DNA of 64,000 nt, from contig NZ_BMLT01000010.1 in the NCBI RefSeq assembly GCF_014645375.1, forward strand, positions 124,001 through 188,000, given 5' to 3'. The position numbers and the translations under genes are program-made. Below are positions 32,375 to 44,474 of this stretch, piece by piece. The stretch comes from Marinobacterium nitratireducens (GTDB lineage: Bacteria > Pseudomonadota > Gammaproteobacteria > Pseudomonadales > Balneatricaceae). Each line of letters opens with the position of its first letter. Position 1 is the first letter of the stretch. Under the pieces are notes generated by a model that searched no databases, was not told the origin of the DNA, and was given only the letters and a program-made list of their open reading frames with translations.

Positions 32375-32587
32375 GTAGGAGCTCGCTCCGAGAGCGATTG
32401 CCTGCGGTGCCGGAATTGGCCTATTCGCCGCGGGGCGCGGCTCCTACGAAACTCCGGCGCCCGGCAATGAGCTCCGCAGCGCCCGGTACGCTGCACGACC
32501 GTAGGAGCGGCGCCCCGCCGCGAACCCAGGGTTAAGGTTTCCACCGGTCTGACAGCTCATTCGCTGCGGGGGCGCAGCTCCTACGGG
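32375..32587. repeat. Cluster of four REP-like repeats
   Basis: Units with GTAGGAGC ends and TTCGC/GCGAA ends at about 32375-32398, 32424-32447, 32500-32523 and 32561-32587, in alternating orientation. They fill the 261-nt gap between the convergent DUF3530 and djlA genes. Confidence 0.75.
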
Positions 32588-32594
32588 CAAGGGT

Positions 32595-33440
32595 TCACGC
32601 CGCCTTGCGCGCGTCCTTGATGCGATCGTAAGCGGCCTGGATCTCCTGGGTCTTTTCCTTCGCCAGCTGCATCATCTCCTCGGGCAGCCCCTTGGCCACC
32701 AGCTTGTCCGGATGGTGCTGGCTCATCAGACGGCGGTAAGCCTTTTTCACCTCGGCGTCGGAGGCCGACTCGTCGACACCGAGCACGCCATAGGCATCCT
32801 TCAGCATACGCGGGTCGTTGTAACCCGGCGGCTGCTGATGGGAATGAAAGCTATGCTCCTCGAACGCCTGCTGCGCCTGCATCCGCGCCACCAGCGCGGC
32901 AACTTCGCGCTCGGTCATCATCAGCAACTGGCAGACCTGGCGGATAATGGCAAGCTCCGCCTGGCTGATTTCACCGTCGGACATCGCCGCCTGCAGCTGC
33001 ACCTCCACGAACATCAGTTTCAGCGGCGCGTGATAGCGGATCATGGCCGCCAGCGGCCGCAGCACCTCGGCGATGTCGTAGTCTTCCCGCTTGCCTTCGG
33101 TGAACAGCTCGATCGCTTCCTGACGACGGCGCTCGTCGAGGTTCATGCGCGTCATCACCGCGCGGGCGTACTGGATCTCATTTTCGCTGACACGCCCGTC
33201 CGCCTTGGCGATCTTGCCCATCACCGCGAAGGTGGCGCGGAAAAAAGCCTCGCGGGGATTCAGTTTTCGGACCGCGCCCTTGAGCCAGCGATCGATCATG
33301 AAACCGATGCCGCCGCCCAGCACCAGTCCGAACAGGCCTCCGCTGATCAGGCCGATCAGTCCACCAATCACCAGCCCGGTGCGATGTTCCCGCAGCGTCT
33401 GCCCCAGTCCTGCTCCGAATTGCTCCGGATTAATCGCCAT
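32595..33440 (-). CDS. djlA: Membrane-anchored J-domain co-chaperone DjlA
   Basis: 281 aa. N-terminal transmembrane segment (about 22-50: GLVIGGLIGLISGGLFGLVL and following) with Gly-rich packing, a TerB-like helical domain (about 65-190: FFRATFAVMGKIAKADGRVSEN) and a C-terminal J domain (about 213-281) with the HPD tripeptide in SQHHPDKLVAKG. Stimulates DnaK ATPase at the inner membrane. Length and domain order match E. coli DjlA. It follows murU on the same strand by 14 nt. Confidence 0.93.
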   Translation of the reverse strand: MAINPEQFGAGLGQTLREHRTGLVIGGLIGLISGGLFGLVLGGGIGFMIDRWLKGAVRKLNPREAFFRATFAVMGKIAKADGRVSENEIQYARAVMTRMNLDERRRQEAIELFTEGKREDYDIAEVLRPLAAMIRYHAPLKLMFVEVQLQAAMSDGEISQAELAIIRQVCQLLMMTEREVAALVARMQAQQAFEEHSFHSHQQPPGYNDPRMLKDAYGVLGVDESASDAEVKKAYRRLMSQHHPDKLVAKGLPEEMMQLAKEKTQEIQAAYDRIKDARKAA

Positions 33441-33454
33441 AAACGCGTTTCTCC

Positions 33455-35205
<1,751 letters not shown>

Positions 35206-35502
35206 GCTTCAGTTCCTCATAGAGTTGAGTTGACAGTGAACAGTGTTCAGTCAACGGCGGGGCCACCCGCTTCTACCGCTGACAGTTTACTGAAGACCCG
35301 CTGTCACTGTTTCAGGTAATCCTCAGTGCCCCGCCGGCCGCGGCCGGATACCGGAAATCCTTCATGCATTATCCGGGGCGATGTTTTATCATTCCCGGTT
35401 CCACTACGCCCAGGATCTCACAGAGTTCCGCGCCCCTATGGTACCGGGGTTTGGCGACAAACAGGAACCCGCGCTCACAGGCTTGCAACTGGATGTGACC
35501 GA

Positions 35503-38133
35503 ATGCCCTTCACAAGACGCTCCGCCTACAAACTTTCCCTGGCGATCTCAGCCGCACTGCTGTCCCAACTGAGTGCTGCCGAGACTCCGACCGGCAGCTG
35601 GAGCTGCGTCGCGACGGAGGACGGCCAGTGGGATTGCGGCGGCCCCGCGCCGGTCGCGCCGACACCATCCGCGCCCCGTGTCCCGGCTGCGGCCGGCGGC
35701 GATGAAACCGGGTCTGCGCGCCTGGCAGCCCCGACCGCTTTGCCAGCGGACGGTGCTGCAGCAGCCTCCCCCGGGCTCGATGCCGCGACGACAGGCGCAG
35801 ACGACGGGCAAGCCGGCGCCGCCCTGCCGGCACCCGAAACGCCGGCGACAACAGCCGCCGCTGAGCGAAGCCTGACCGATGTCGACGAGGAAACCGCGGC
35901 CGACAACCCCTACGCGCACCTCGACTGGTACCCCTATCCGGAGGGTGAACAGCCGGGCCTGTGCCGGGGCCGCTACATCCAGCCACAGCTGGAATTCAGC
36001 GATAGCGGCATTCCGTTCAACCTGCAGCCGGTGCTGATCGCTGCGGCCAGCTCCCAGAGCGAGCTCGGCGGCCTGACCCAGCTTGACGGCGGCGTCGAGC
36101 TCAGCCAGGGCGGGCGCCAGCTCAGCGCCGAATACGCCGAATTCGACCAGCTCACGCAGCTGATCCGTCTCGAAGGGCGCGTGCGTTACCGCGAGCGTGG
36201 CGTGCTGCTGCTCAGCGACGCCGCCCAGACCAACCTCAACAACCTCGAGACCATTTTCTCCCAGTCGCAGTACGTGCTGCACCCACAGCATGCGCGCGGT
36301 TACGCCGAACGCATCCTGCGTCTGGAAGACGGCCGCATTCGTATCGAAGACGGGGCCTACACCCAGTGCGAGCCGGGCAGCAACAGCTGGCGCCTGGCTG
36401 CCGACAGCATCACCCTCAACACCGAAACCGGTTTCGGCGAAGCCCGCGGCGCCACCCTCGAGGTGCTCGATACCCCGGTGCTGTACGTGCCCTGGTTCTA
36501 TTTCCCGATCGATGACCGCCGTGTGTCCGGTTTCCTGTACCCGTCGATCAACTACTCCAGCAGCTCGGGCCTGGACCTGGCGGTGCCGTACTACTTCAAC
36601 CTGGCGCCGAACTTCGACGATACCCTGACGCCGCGCATCATCACCGAACACGGTCTGATGCTGGAAAACGAGTTCCGCTATCTCAACCGCTGGTCGCACA
36701 ACGTGCTCAGCAACGCCATTCTGGTGGACGACGACGAAACCGGCGACAACCGCTGGCTGCTGGGCTTCGACCACGAGGGCCAGCCCTGGAAGGGCTGGGA
36801 GAGCTTCGTCGACTACACCGCGGTCAGCGACAATGACTACTTCGACGACCTGGACCCGACCAATCTTGAGATCGGCTACCGCAGCCACCTGAACAAGCTC
36901 GGCGAGCTGCGCTACGAGGCGCCGGACTGGAGCTTCACGGCCCGGGCCCATAGCTACCAGACCCTGTCCGATGACGACAAGTCGCCTTACCGCCGTCTGC
37001 CGCAGTTCCTGCTCGAAGGCGACGCTCCGGGCCTGCCCGGTGGCCTTGACGCCAGCTACATCGCCGAATACGTTCACTTCGACCGCGACGACGAGGACCC
37101 GCTGCTGACCGCGTTCGAGCGAATGCAGGGCGACCGCGTGCACCTGCGCCCCGGCATCAGTCTGCCACTGGCCAACAACTGGGGTTATCTCAAGCCGTCG
37201 CTCAGCATCTGGGCCACCCAGTATCAGCTCGACAACGCGCCCCCCGGATTCGATGACAAGCCGACCGTCACCACCACCGTGGCGAGCCTGGACTCGGGTC
37301 TTGTCTTCGAGCGCGAGGCGGTCTTTGGCGACAACCGCTACCGGCAGACACTGGAGCCGCGCGCCTTCTACCTGAATGTACCGCAAGAGGATCAGGACGA
37401 TATTCCGGCGTTCGATACCTCGGAACTCGACTTCCGTTACGACAGTCTTTTCCGGGAGAACCGCTTCAGCGGACGCGACCGCATCGGCGACGCCAACCAG
37501 CTGAGCCTCGGCATCGCCAGCCGCTTCTACGAAGACAGCGGACTGGAGCGATTCAGTGTGGCGCTGGGCCAGGCGCTCTACTTCGACGACCGCGAGGTAC
37601 AGCTGGTGAGCGAAGACAACCCCACACCGGAAACGCAGACCGAAAGCCGTTCCAACTACGCCTTCACCGCGAACTGGACCCTCACCGAGGATCTGCGCCT
37701 GAACCATGACAGCGAGTGGGACCAGGACAGCTTCGGTTCGGTGGCGCACAACTATCGCGTGACCTTCTCGCCGAAGGACGACCGCATGCTGTACGGCGCT
37801 TACCGCCAGCGCGACGACGTGCGCGAGCAGATGGATGTCGGCATGCGCTGGCCGCTGACCCAGGAATGGAACATGCTGGCGCGCTGGCGCCAGGACCTGG
37901 ACCGCAGCGATACGCTTGACGCCCTGGTGGGCCTGGAATACAAGGACTGCTGCTGGAAGGTCCGCTTCGGATACCGTCAGTGGCTGAAGGATGACGACGG
38001 CGATCGCGTCGAGGACGAAGCGGTGCTGGTGCAGTTCGTACTGCGCGGCCTGGGGTCGGTGGGCGACGACGAAACCACCCAGTTCATTACAGAAATTACC
38101 GGATTTGACGAGGGGAAGGATGAAGAGTTTTAA
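35503..38133 (+). CDS. lptD: LPS-assembly outer-membrane protein LptD
   Basis: 876 aa. ATG 35503 gives a signal peptide (MPFTRRSAYKLSLAISAALL, cut after LSAAE region). A variable Pro/Ala-rich linker (about 45-130) precedes the periplasmic OstA/LptA-like jellyroll (about 160-290: LDGGVELSQGGRQLSAEYAE) and a large beta-barrel to the C-terminus. Cys at SWSC, DWDC-like QWDC, GLC and QCEPG plus the CC pair in YKDCCWKVRFGYRQW supply the disulfides expected for LptD maturation. With LptE it inserts lipopolysaccharide into the outer leaflet. First gene of lptD-surA-pdxA-rsmA-apaG-apaH. The long Ala/Pro linker is an addition relative to E. coli LptD. Confidence 0.95.
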   Translation: MPFTRRSAYKLSLAISAALLSQLSAAETPTGSWSCVATEDGQWDCGGPAPVAPTPSAPRVPAAAGGDETGSARLAAPTALPADGAAAASPGLDAATTGADDGQAGAALPAPETPATTAAAERSLTDVDEETAADNPYAHLDWYPYPEGEQPGLCRGRYIQPQLEFSDSGIPFNLQPVLIAAASSQSELGGLTQLDGGVELSQGGRQLSAEYAEFDQLTQLIRLEGRVRYRERGVLLLSDAAQTNLNNLETIFSQSQYVLHPQHARGYAERILRLEDGRIRIEDGAYTQCEPGSNSWRLAADSITLNTETGFGEARGATLEVLDTPVLYVPWFYFPIDDRRVSGFLYPSINYSSSSGLDLAVPYYFNLAPNFDDTLTPRIITEHGLMLENEFRYLNRWSHNVLSNAILVDDDETGDNRWLLGFDHEGQPWKGWESFVDYTAVSDNDYFDDLDPTNLEIGYRSHLNKLGELRYEAPDWSFTARAHSYQTLSDDDKSPYRRLPQFLLEGDAPGLPGGLDASYIAEYVHFDRDDEDPLLTAFERMQGDRVHLRPGISLPLANNWGYLKPSLSIWATQYQLDNAPPGFDDKPTVTTTVASLDSGLVFEREAVFGDNRYRQTLEPRAFYLNVPQEDQDDIPAFDTSELDFRYDSLFRENRFSGRDRIGDANQLSLGIASRFYEDSGLERFSVALGQALYFDDREVQLVSEDNPTPETQTESRSNYAFTANWTLTEDLRLNHDSEWDQDSFGSVAHNYRVTFSPKDDRMLYGAYRQRDDVREQMDVGMRWPLTQEWNMLARWRQDLDRSDTLDALVGLEYKDCCWKVRFGYRQWLKDDDGDRVEDEAVLVQFVLRGLGSVGDDETTQFITEITGFDEGKDEEF

Positions 38134-39418
38134 GCGAAACGTGCGTCGGTGCATACTACCGCTGCTGTCCGTCGTAATGTTGAGCACCAGCGTGCAGGCC
38201 GAGGTGGTGCCGCTTGACCACATCGTCGCCATCGTCAATGACGACATCATCATGCAGAGCGAACTGGACAACCGTACCGCCCTGGTGCGCTCGCAGCTGG
38301 CCGCCAACCAGACCCGGCTGCCGCCCGACTCGGTCTTGCGCAACCAGGTGCTCGACCGCCTGATTCTCGACAGCATCCAGCTGCAGATCGCCGACGAACA
38401 GGGCATCAAGGTCTCCGACCGCCAGCTCAACGAGGCGCTCGAGCAGATCGCCAGCCGCAACGGCATGACGCTGGAGCAGTTCCGCGAAGCGCTGATCGCC
38501 GAAGGCCAGGACTACGCCAGCGCCCGCGAGCAGATCCGCAACGAGCTGCTGCTGAGCCAGGTGCAGCAGAGCAACGTCAACCGCCGGATTCGCGTATCCG
38601 AGCAGGAAGTGCAGAACTTCCTCGACTCCGAGCAGGGCCAGCAGACGGGCAGCCCCGACTACCTGCTGAGCAACATCCTGGTCGCGGTGCCGGATCAGGC
38701 CACGCCTGAAATGCTCAAGCGCGCCGAAACCAAGGCCATTGATATCTACCGGCAGCTTCAGGGCGGCGCCAACTTCGCCGAAACCGCGGTGGCCAATTCC
38801 AACGCCCAGAATGCCCTCAACGGCGGCGACCTGGGCTGGCGCAAGGCCTCGGAACTGCCGGAAGTGATCGCCACCATCGCCGGCACGCTCGACAAGGGCG
38901 AGTTCAGCAAGCCGGTGCGCATCGCCTCCGGCTACATCATCGTGCAACTGCGCGACCGCCGTGGCAGCCAGGGCACCCTGGTGCCGCAGACACTGGTCAG
39001 CCATATCCTGCTCAAGCCCACCGAAATTCGCAGCGACGCCCAGACCCGCGCGCTGGCGGACCAGCTGCGCTCGCGTCTGCTGGCCGGCGAATCGTTTGAG
39101 CAGCTGGCGCGCCAGTACAGCGACGACACCGGCAGCGGCTCCCTCGGCGGCGACCTGTCCTGGACCCAGGCGGGCCAGATGGTGCCGGAGTTCGAGCAGG
39201 TGATGAACGAAACCGCCACCGGCGAGATCAGCGAACCTTTCGAGTCCCGCTTTGGCTGGCACATTCTCTGGGTCCGCGACCGCCGTACCCAGGACATGAG
39301 CGAGGAGATGCGCGAAAACAGTGCCCGTTTCAGCATCCGCCAGCGCAAATACAACGAAGAGCTGACCAGCTGGCTGCGGGAGATCCGTTCCCAGGCCTAT
39401 GTCGAGCTCAAGAACTGA
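38120..39418 (+). CDS. surA: Periplasmic chaperone and peptidyl-prolyl isomerase SurA
   Basis: 432 aa. Signal peptide ([19 protein letters not shown]) followed by [22 protein letters not shown], the classic SurA N-terminus. Two parvulin (PpiC) domains at about 175-275 ([19 protein letters not shown]...) and about 285-390 ([20 protein letters not shown]). Escorts outer-membrane proteins, including LptD, across the periplasm. The start overlaps the lptD end by 14 nt, with GAGGGGAAGG as ribosome site inside lptD, so the two are co-expressed. Confidence 0.96.
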   Translation: MKSFKRNVRRCILPLLSVVMLSTSVQAEVVPLDHIVAIVNDDIIMQSELDNRTALVRSQLAANQTRLPPDSVLRNQVLDRLILDSIQLQIADEQGIKVSDRQLNEALEQIASRNGMTLEQFREALIAEGQDYASAREQIRNELLLSQVQQSNVNRRIRVSEQEVQNFLDSEQGQQTGSPDYLLSNILVAVPDQATPEMLKRAETKAIDIYRQLQGGANFAETAVANSNAQNALNGGDLGWRKASELPEVIATIAGTLDKGEFSKPVRIASGYIIVQLRDRRGSQGTLVPQTLVSHILLKPTEIRSDAQTRALADQLRSRLLAGESFEQLARQYSDDTGSGSLGGDLSWTQAGQMVPEFEQVMNETATGEISEPFESRFGWHILWVRDRRTQDMSEEMRENSARFSIRQRKYNEELTSWLREIRSQAYVELKN

Positions 39419-39428
39419 GGATGCGAAC

Positions 39429-40442
39429 ATGAGTGCGCAAGGCTCAGCCGTCCGTCGTCTGGCGCTTACGCCGGGCGAGCCCGCCGGCATCGGTCCGGAC
39501 CTCTGCATCCAGATCGCGCAGGTCACCCAGAAGCACCAACTGGTCGCGATATGCGACCCGGACCTGCTGCGCCGGCGCGCCGAACAGCTGCACCTGCCGC
39601 TGTCGATCGAGCTGTTCGACCCCGACGAAGCGCCCTGCCCCAGCCCGCCCCGCACGCTCAAGGTACTGCCGGTGGAACTGGCGGCGACCTGCCTGCCGGG
39701 ACAACTCGACCCGCGCAATGCCCGCTACGTGCTGCGCACCCTCGAAGTCGCCGTGCACGGCTGCCAGCAGGGTCTGTTCGAGGCCCTGGTGACGGCGCCG
39801 GTGCACAAAGGCGTGATCAACGACGCCGGCATAGCGTTCAGCGGCCACACCGAGCTGCTCGAGCAGCTCACCGGCAGCGACAAGGTGGTGATGATGCTGG
39901 CCACCGACGGACTGAGAGTCGCACTGGCGACCACCCACCTGCCGCTGCGCGCCGTACCCGACGCCATCACCGCACCGCTGCTGCGCGAGGTGATCGGGGT
40001 ACTGCACGGCGAGCTGAAACGCTCCTTCGGCATCGAAAGTCCGCGCATTCTGGTGGCGGGACTGAATCCCCACGCCGGCGAGGGCGGCCATATGGGACGC
40101 GAAGAGATCGAAGTGATCGAGCCCCTGCTCGCGGAGCTGCGCCAGCAGGGCATGCAGCTGAACGGACCGCTGCCCGCGGATACCCTCTTCACCGAAAAGT
40201 ATCTGAGCCAGGCCGACGCCGTGCTGGCGATGTACCACGACCAGGGCCTGCCGGTGCTCAAATACAAGGGCTTCGGCAACGCCGTCAACATCACTCTGGG
40301 CATGCCGATCGTGCGGACGTCCGTCGATCACGGTACCGCCCTTGACCTGGCCGGCAGCGGCAACGCCGACAGCGGCAGCCTGCAGACCGCCATCGACTGC
40401 GCGGCCGAGATGGCCCTGCACCGTCTTTCCGAGGACTCATGA
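39429..40442 (+). CDS. pdxA: 4-hydroxythreonine-4-phosphate dehydrogenase
   Basis: 337 aa enzyme of pyridoxal 5'-phosphate synthesis. Seen: [15 protein letters not shown] at the start, a substrate-binding region with [11 protein letters not shown] and [11 protein letters not shown], and the C-terminal [20 protein letters not shown] and [13 protein letters not shown] with metal-ligand His residues. ATG 39429 follows GAGGATGCGAAC. Located between surA and rsmA, the conserved gammaproteobacterial order. Stop overlaps rsmA start by ATGA. Confidence 0.96.
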   Translation: MSAQGSAVRRLALTPGEPAGIGPDLCIQIAQVTQKHQLVAICDPDLLRRRAEQLHLPLSIELFDPDEAPCPSPPRTLKVLPVELAATCLPGQLDPRNARYVLRTLEVAVHGCQQGLFEALVTAPVHKGVINDAGIAFSGHTELLEQLTGSDKVVMMLATDGLRVALATTHLPLRAVPDAITAPLLREVIGVLHGELKRSFGIESPRILVAGLNPHAGEGGHMGREEIEVIEPLLAELRQQGMQLNGPLPADTLFTEKYLSQADAVLAMYHDQGLPVLKYKGFGNAVNITLGMPIVRTSVDHGTALDLAGSGNADSGSLQTAIDCAAEMALHRLSEDS

Positions 40443-41266
40443 GCAAGAAACCCGTCGGCCACAAGGCCCGCAAGCGCTTCGGCCAGAACTTCCTGCACGA
40501 CGCCGGGGTGATCCGCCGCATCATTCGCTCCATCGCGCCGCGCGAGGGCGAACACCTGGTCGAGATCGGGCCCGGCCTCGGCGCCCTGACCGAAGAGCTG
40601 CTGGCCGAAGCCAAGGCCCTCGACGCGATCGAACTGGACCGCGACCTGATACCGGTGCTGCGCACCAAATTCTTCAACTACGGCGAGCGCTTTCGCATCT
40701 TCGAAACCGACGCCCTCAAGTTCGACTTCAGCGAGCTCAAGAACGACGACCGGCCGCTGCGCGTTGTCGGCAATCTGCCGTACAACATTTCCACGCCGCT
40801 GATCTTCCACCTGCTGAGCCACTCGGGCCTGATCCGGGACATGCACTTCATGCTGCAGAAGGAGGTCGTCGACCGCCTGGCTGCCGGGCCCGGCACCAGC
40901 GACTACGGCCGACTCGGCATCATGACGCAGTACCACTGCCGCGTCGATCCGCTGTTTATCGTGCCGCCGGGCGCCTTCAACCCGGCGCCGAAGGTGGACT
41001 CCGCCATCGTGCGGCTGACCCCTTACGACACCCTGCCCCACCCGGCCCGGGATGTCGCCATGCTCGAAACGGTGGTGCGCACCGCCTTCAGCCAGCGGCG
41101 CAAGACCCTGCGCAACAACCTCCGCAGCCTGCTGGAGGCCGCGGAACTGGAGACGCTGGGTATCGATCCGGGCCTGCGCCCCGAGCGACTAACGCTGGCA
41201 GAATTTGTTAAGATCAGCGATCACCTAAGCGACAGACAAGTAACGGAGCACAATGGAGCCGAGTAA
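40439..41266 (+). CDS. rsmA: 16S rRNA dimethyladenosine transferase
   Basis: 275 aa KsgA-type methyltransferase that dimethylates two adjacent adenosines near the 3' end of 16S rRNA. Motifs: FGQNFLHD (residues about 15-22), the S-adenosylmethionine-binding [21 protein letters not shown] and the catalytic [11 protein letters not shown]-terminal helical domain with [15 protein letters not shown] overlaps pdxA by 4 nt and the 3' end overlaps apaG by 14 nt. Confidence 0.96.
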   Translation: MSKKPVGHKARKRFGQNFLHDAGVIRRIIRSIAPREGEHLVEIGPGLGALTEELLAEAKALDAIELDRDLIPVLRTKFFNYGERFRIFETDALKFDFSELKNDDRPLRVVGNLPYNISTPLIFHLLSHSGLIRDMHFMLQKEVVDRLAAGPGTSDYGRLGIMTQYHCRVDPLFIVPPGAFNPAPKVDSAIVRLTPYDTLPHPARDVAMLETVVRTAFSQRRKTLRNNLRSLLEAAELETLGIDPGLRPERLTLAEFVKISDHLSDRQVTEHNGAE

Positions 41267-41639
41267 ATTGGGCGAGAATGTCCAGATCGACGTCACTACG
41301 AACTATCTCAGCGAGCAGTCGGACCCGGACAGCAAGCGCTTCGTGTTTTCGTACCACATCACCATCACCAACCACAACGAGTGCAGCGTGCAGCTGCTGA
41401 GCCGTCGCTGGCTCATCATCGACGGCAACGAGCACTCCCAGGAAGTCGTCGGCGAAGGCGTCGTCGGCGAACAGCCGCTGATCGAGCCCGGCGACAGCTA
41501 CAGCTACACCAGCGGCACCGTGCTGGCGACCCATGTCGGCAGCATGCAGGGGCACTACCACATGCGCGATGCCGAGGGACTGGAGTTCGACGCACCGATC
41601 GCGCCCTTTACCCTGGCCCAGCCCAACGCGCTGCACTGA
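41253..41639 (+). CDS. apaG: ApaG/DUF525 family protein
   Basis: 128 aa single fibronectin-III-like DUF525 domain: IDVTTNYLSEQSDPDSKRFVF, RRWLIIDGN, VVGEGVVGEQPLIEPGDSY and SGTVLATHVGSMQGHY are the family core. The biochemical role of ApaG is not settled. It starts inside the rsmA 3' end and is followed 11 nt later by apaH, as in E. coli and Pseudomonas. Confidence 0.94.
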   Translation: MEPSKLGENVQIDVTTNYLSEQSDPDSKRFVFSYHITITNHNECSVQLLSRRWLIIDGNEHSQEVVGEGVVGEQPLIEPGDSYSYTSGTVLATHVGSMQGHYHMRDAEGLEFDAPIAPFTLAQPNALH

Positions 41640-41650
41640 GCGGCGCTGTC

Positions 41651-42484
41651 ATGGCCACCTACGCTATCGGTGACATCCAGGGTTGCTACGACCAGTTGCA
41701 GGAGCTGCTGGACCAAATCGGCTTCTGCGACTCGGACCGGCTCTGGCTGGCCGGCGACCTCGTGAACCGCGGCCCGAAATCGCTGGAAACCCTGCGTTTC
41801 GTCAAAAGCCTCGGCGATCGCGCCCAGGTGGTGCTGGGCAATCACGACCTGCACCTGCTGGCGATTCACTACGGCGTCACCCGCCCGCGCCGCAGCGATA
41901 CCCTGAACGAAATCCTCGAAGCGCCGGACCGCGACGAACTGATGCACTGGCTGCGTCTGCAGCCGCTGCTGGTCCACGACCCCGAACTCGATTACGTCAT
42001 GGTACACGCCGGAATTCCGCCGGCCTGGTCGCTGAAAAAAGCCTGCAAACGCGCCCAGGAGGTCGAACAGGTTCTGCGCAGCACCCTGGCACGGGAATTC
42101 TTCCAGCAGATGTACGGCAACGAACCGGATCACTGGTACCCGGGGCTCGAAGGCTGGGCCCGGCTGCGCGTCATCACCAACTACCTGACGCGCATGCGCT
42201 TCTGCGACGACAACGGCCGCCTGGACTTCAGCGCCAAGGGCGGGCTCGAGACACAGCCCCCGGGCTTCAGGCCCTGGTATGCCCACAAGCGCAGGGCCGA
42301 CGAGGCGCGCATTATTTTCGGCCACTGGGCCGCGCTCGAGGGCGGCGCCTCCGATCATCGTCTGTTCTCGCTCGACACCGGCTGCGTCTGGGGCAACCGT
42401 CTGACCGCAATGCGCCTCGAAGACCAGGCGTTCTTCTCCTGCGACTGCAGCTGCAACCGCCGCGAGGACTCCAGCATTTCGTAG
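41651..42484 (+). CDS. apaH: Symmetrical bis(5'-nucleosyl)-tetraphosphatase
   Basis: 277 aa calcineurin-like phosphoesterase that cleaves Ap4A to two ADP and also decaps Np4-capped RNA. Metal-binding blocks: YAIGDIQGCYDQL at the N-terminus, GDLVNRGPKSLE, LGNHDLHLLAI and the later HAGIPP and GHWA. ATG at 41651 lies 11 nt after apaG. Last gene of the operon; the downstream 440-nt gap has only repeats and no clear terminator. Confidence 0.95.
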   Translation: MATYAIGDIQGCYDQLQELLDQIGFCDSDRLWLAGDLVNRGPKSLETLRFVKSLGDRAQVVLGNHDLHLLAIHYGVTRPRRSDTLNEILEAPDRDELMHWLRLQPLLVHDPELDYVMVHAGIPPAWSLKKACKRAQEVEQVLRSTLAREFFQQMYGNEPDHWYPGLEGWARLRVITNYLTRMRFCDDNGRLDFSAKGGLETQPPGFRPWYAHKRRADEARIIFGHWAALEGGASDHRLFSLDTGCVWGNRLTAMRLEDQAFFSCDCSCNRREDSSIS

Positions 42485-42847
42485 GATGACCGCCTGGGAT
42501 GGCGGAAATCCTGATATTGCCGGGAGGATATTTCAGGGGGTGAAACGACGCCTGAGCACGGGACATCCGGTGCCGACAGTGAGTAGGATGGGTGGAGCCG
42601 CCACCTTGTTGGCCCACGGCCTGGCAGCGGACTCGACGGCGGTGTAACCCATCATGGTCCCGTAGGATGGGTGAAACGACGCCTAAGTAAGCACGGGACA
42701 CTCGGTGCTGACAGGCTCAGGGCGTCGTGTAACCCATCAAGGCGTACTGACGAGGCATGTCCGTAGCCGGAATCATCGATGGGTTGCGCCGCAAATCCGC
42801 CGCTGCATTCCGGCAGCCCGGAGCCATTGCGGCTCCACCCATCCTAC
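42481..42847. repeat. GTAGGATGGG inverted-end element, copy 2, plus partial copies
   Basis: A complete unit at 42662-42847 runs from GTAGGATGGGTGAAACGACG to CCCATCCTAC (186 bp). Upstream, a further end GTAGGATGGGTGGAGCCGC begins at 42583 and GTAGGATG at 42481; the string TGAAACGACGCCT occurs twice (about 42541 and 42672), so copies have stacked or nested here. No gene is seen in 42485-42925. Confidence 0.7.
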
Positions 42848-42925
42848 GGTAGTTTCACTCTAATCTGGCATCGCCGCCTACCCAATCGTTCTTTTACCGG
42901 ACAACTAATCGGGAGCTTTCCACCG

Positions 42926-43243
42926 ATGGATGAATTCAAGTGCATTTCCAGCCAGGAAGCCCTGGCGCTGATCGAAGACGGCGCGACCATCGCCGATATC
43001 CGCGACCCGCAGAGTTTCGCCCAGGGCCATATCGCAGGCTCGGTGCACCTCAGCAACGAGAACCTGCAGGATTTCATTCGTGACAGCGACATGGACAAGC
43101 CACTGATCGTCTGCTGCTACCACGGTTTCAGCAGCCAGAACGCCGCCGCCCAGCTGGCCCATTTCGGCTTCGATCAGGTATACAGCCTCAACGGCGGCTT
43201 CGAGGGCTGGCACGCCGAACACCCGGACAAGTGCAGCCGCTGA
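42926..43243 (+). CDS. glpE: Thiosulfate sulfurtransferase GlpE
   Basis: 105 aa single rhodanese domain. Catalytic Cys64 in VCCYHGFSSQ (the active-site loop of GlpE is CYHGxSS), substrate region IADIRDPQSFAQGHIAGSVHL. Transfers sulfane sulfur from thiosulfate to cyanide or thioredoxin-like acceptors in the cytoplasm. ATG 42926 has GGGAG about 11 nt upstream. Stop overlaps the cca start (TGATG at 43241-43245). Confidence 0.9.
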   Translation: MDEFKCISSQEALALIEDGATIADIRDPQSFAQGHIAGSVHLSNENLQDFIRDSDMDKPLIVCCYHGFSSQNAAAQLAHFGFDQVYSLNGGFEGWHAEHPDKCSR

Positions 43244-44379
43244 TGCGCGTTTATCTGGTCGGCGGCGCCGTACGTGACAAACTGCTCGGCTACCCCGTCT
43301 ACGACCACGACTGGGTGGTGGTCGGCGCCACCGTGCAGCAGATGCTCGAGCAGGGATTCCAGCCGGTCGGCGCCGACTTTCCGGTATTCATCCATCCGGA
43401 TAGCGGCGAGGAATACGCCCTGGCCCGTACCGAGCGCAAGTCAGGACGCGGCTATACCGGTTTTCTGTACCACGCCAGCCCGGATGTGACCCTGGAGCAG
43501 GACCTCAAGCGCCGCGACCTGACCATCAACGCCATGGCCGAAGCCGAAGACGGCAGTCTGGTCGACCCCTACGGCGGCGCGCGCGACCTCGAGGCCCGGG
43601 TGTTGCGGCATGTCTCGCCGGCGTTTTCCGAAGATCCGCTGCGGGTGCTCCGGGTCGCCCGCTTCGCCGCCCGCTACGCCCACCTTGGCTTTGGCATCGC
43701 CGATGAAACCAAAGCCCTGATGCGAGAACTGGCCAGCGGCGACGAGCTCGAATATCTCACCGCGGAGCGGGTCTGGCAGGAGTTCGAGCGCGCCCTGGGC
43801 GAGCGCTCGCCCGGTGTTTTTCTGGAAGTGCTGCATCAGTGCGGGGCGCTGGCGATACTGCTGCCGGAACTCGAGGATCTGCCGGCCCATCCCCAATGGC
43901 AAAGGCTGGCAAAGCTGTTGACCCGACTCGAGGATCCCCGCGAGCGTTTCGCGCTGCTGCTTGCAGCAGCCCGGGCCGAGCCCGATCAGGAGGACGGCTC
44001 CGCGGCGCGGATCGAGGCACTGTGCCAGCGCCTGAGGGCCCCCAGAGCCTTCCGTGACCAGGCCCTGCTCATAGCCCGCCACCACCGCGCGTTATTCGCG
44101 CTGAAGCAGCTCGACGGCGAAGCCCGTCTGAGCCTCGCCCAGGGTCTGGACCTGACGCGACGCCCCCAGCGTATCCACAGCCTGGCGGCCTGCTTCGATC
44201 GCCTCGCTGAATGGCTCGGCGTCCCCAGCCACGCCCGGGAATGGCTGATGGCGTTGTACGAGGCGCTCGGCAGCATAGAGCCAAAGGCATTGATGCAGGA
44301 AGGTTTCAGTGGCAAGGCGCTGGGGGACGAGCTTCGGCGCCGCCAGCGCGAGGCCTGCGCACAGCTGGAATTGACGTAA
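43243..44379 (+). CDS. cca: CCA-adding tRNA nucleotidyltransferase
   Basis: 378 aa class II polymerase-beta-fold enzyme that builds or repairs the 3' CCA of tRNA. VGGAVRDKLLG at the N-terminus, the catalytic DxD in PVYDHDWVVVGAT, the RRDLTINAMA motif and DPLRVLRVARFAARY. The length is shorter than E. coli Cca (about 412 aa), and no HD phosphohydrolase motif is evident in the C-terminal part, so it is probably the HD-less form. Start at 43243 overlaps the glpE stop. Confidence 0.93.
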   Translation: MRVYLVGGAVRDKLLGYPVYDHDWVVVGATVQQMLEQGFQPVGADFPVFIHPDSGEEYALARTERKSGRGYTGFLYHASPDVTLEQDLKRRDLTINAMAEAEDGSLVDPYGGARDLEARVLRHVSPAFSEDPLRVLRVARFAARYAHLGFGIADETKALMRELASGDELEYLTAERVWQEFERALGERSPGVFLEVLHQCGALAILLPELEDLPAHPQWQRLAKLLTRLEDPRERFALLLAAARAEPDQEDGSAARIEALCQRLRAPRAFRDQALLIARHHRALFALKQLDGEARLSLAQGLDLTRRPQRIHSLAACFDRLAEWLGVPSHAREWLMALYEALGSIEPKALMQEGFSGKALGDELRRRQREACAQLELT

Positions 44380-44424
44380 GGGTGACGGGTGACGGGTGAC
44401 GGGTGACGGGTGACGGGTGACGGG
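44380..44424. repeat. Heptanucleotide tandem repeat
   Basis: Six exact copies of GGGTGAC (44380-44421) plus GGG, starting on the last base of the cca stop codon TAAG context. Unit and number suggest slippage; it is non-coding. Confidence 0.95.
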
Positions 44425-44474
44425 AAATTATGTGCCCTGCCCGGACATATCGCGATGCCGCTGAGTTTTCCTGT

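Noticed and set aside
35548-38466. A 972-codon minus-strand open frame opposite lptD and surA.
   Set aside because: It covers the boundary of two overlapping real genes and shows shadow composition without any recognisable domain.
44380-44424. Possible direct-repeat replication or partition site.
   Set aside because: The unit is only 7 bp, repeats are perfectly tandem with no spacers and no replication gene is near; slippage explains it better.
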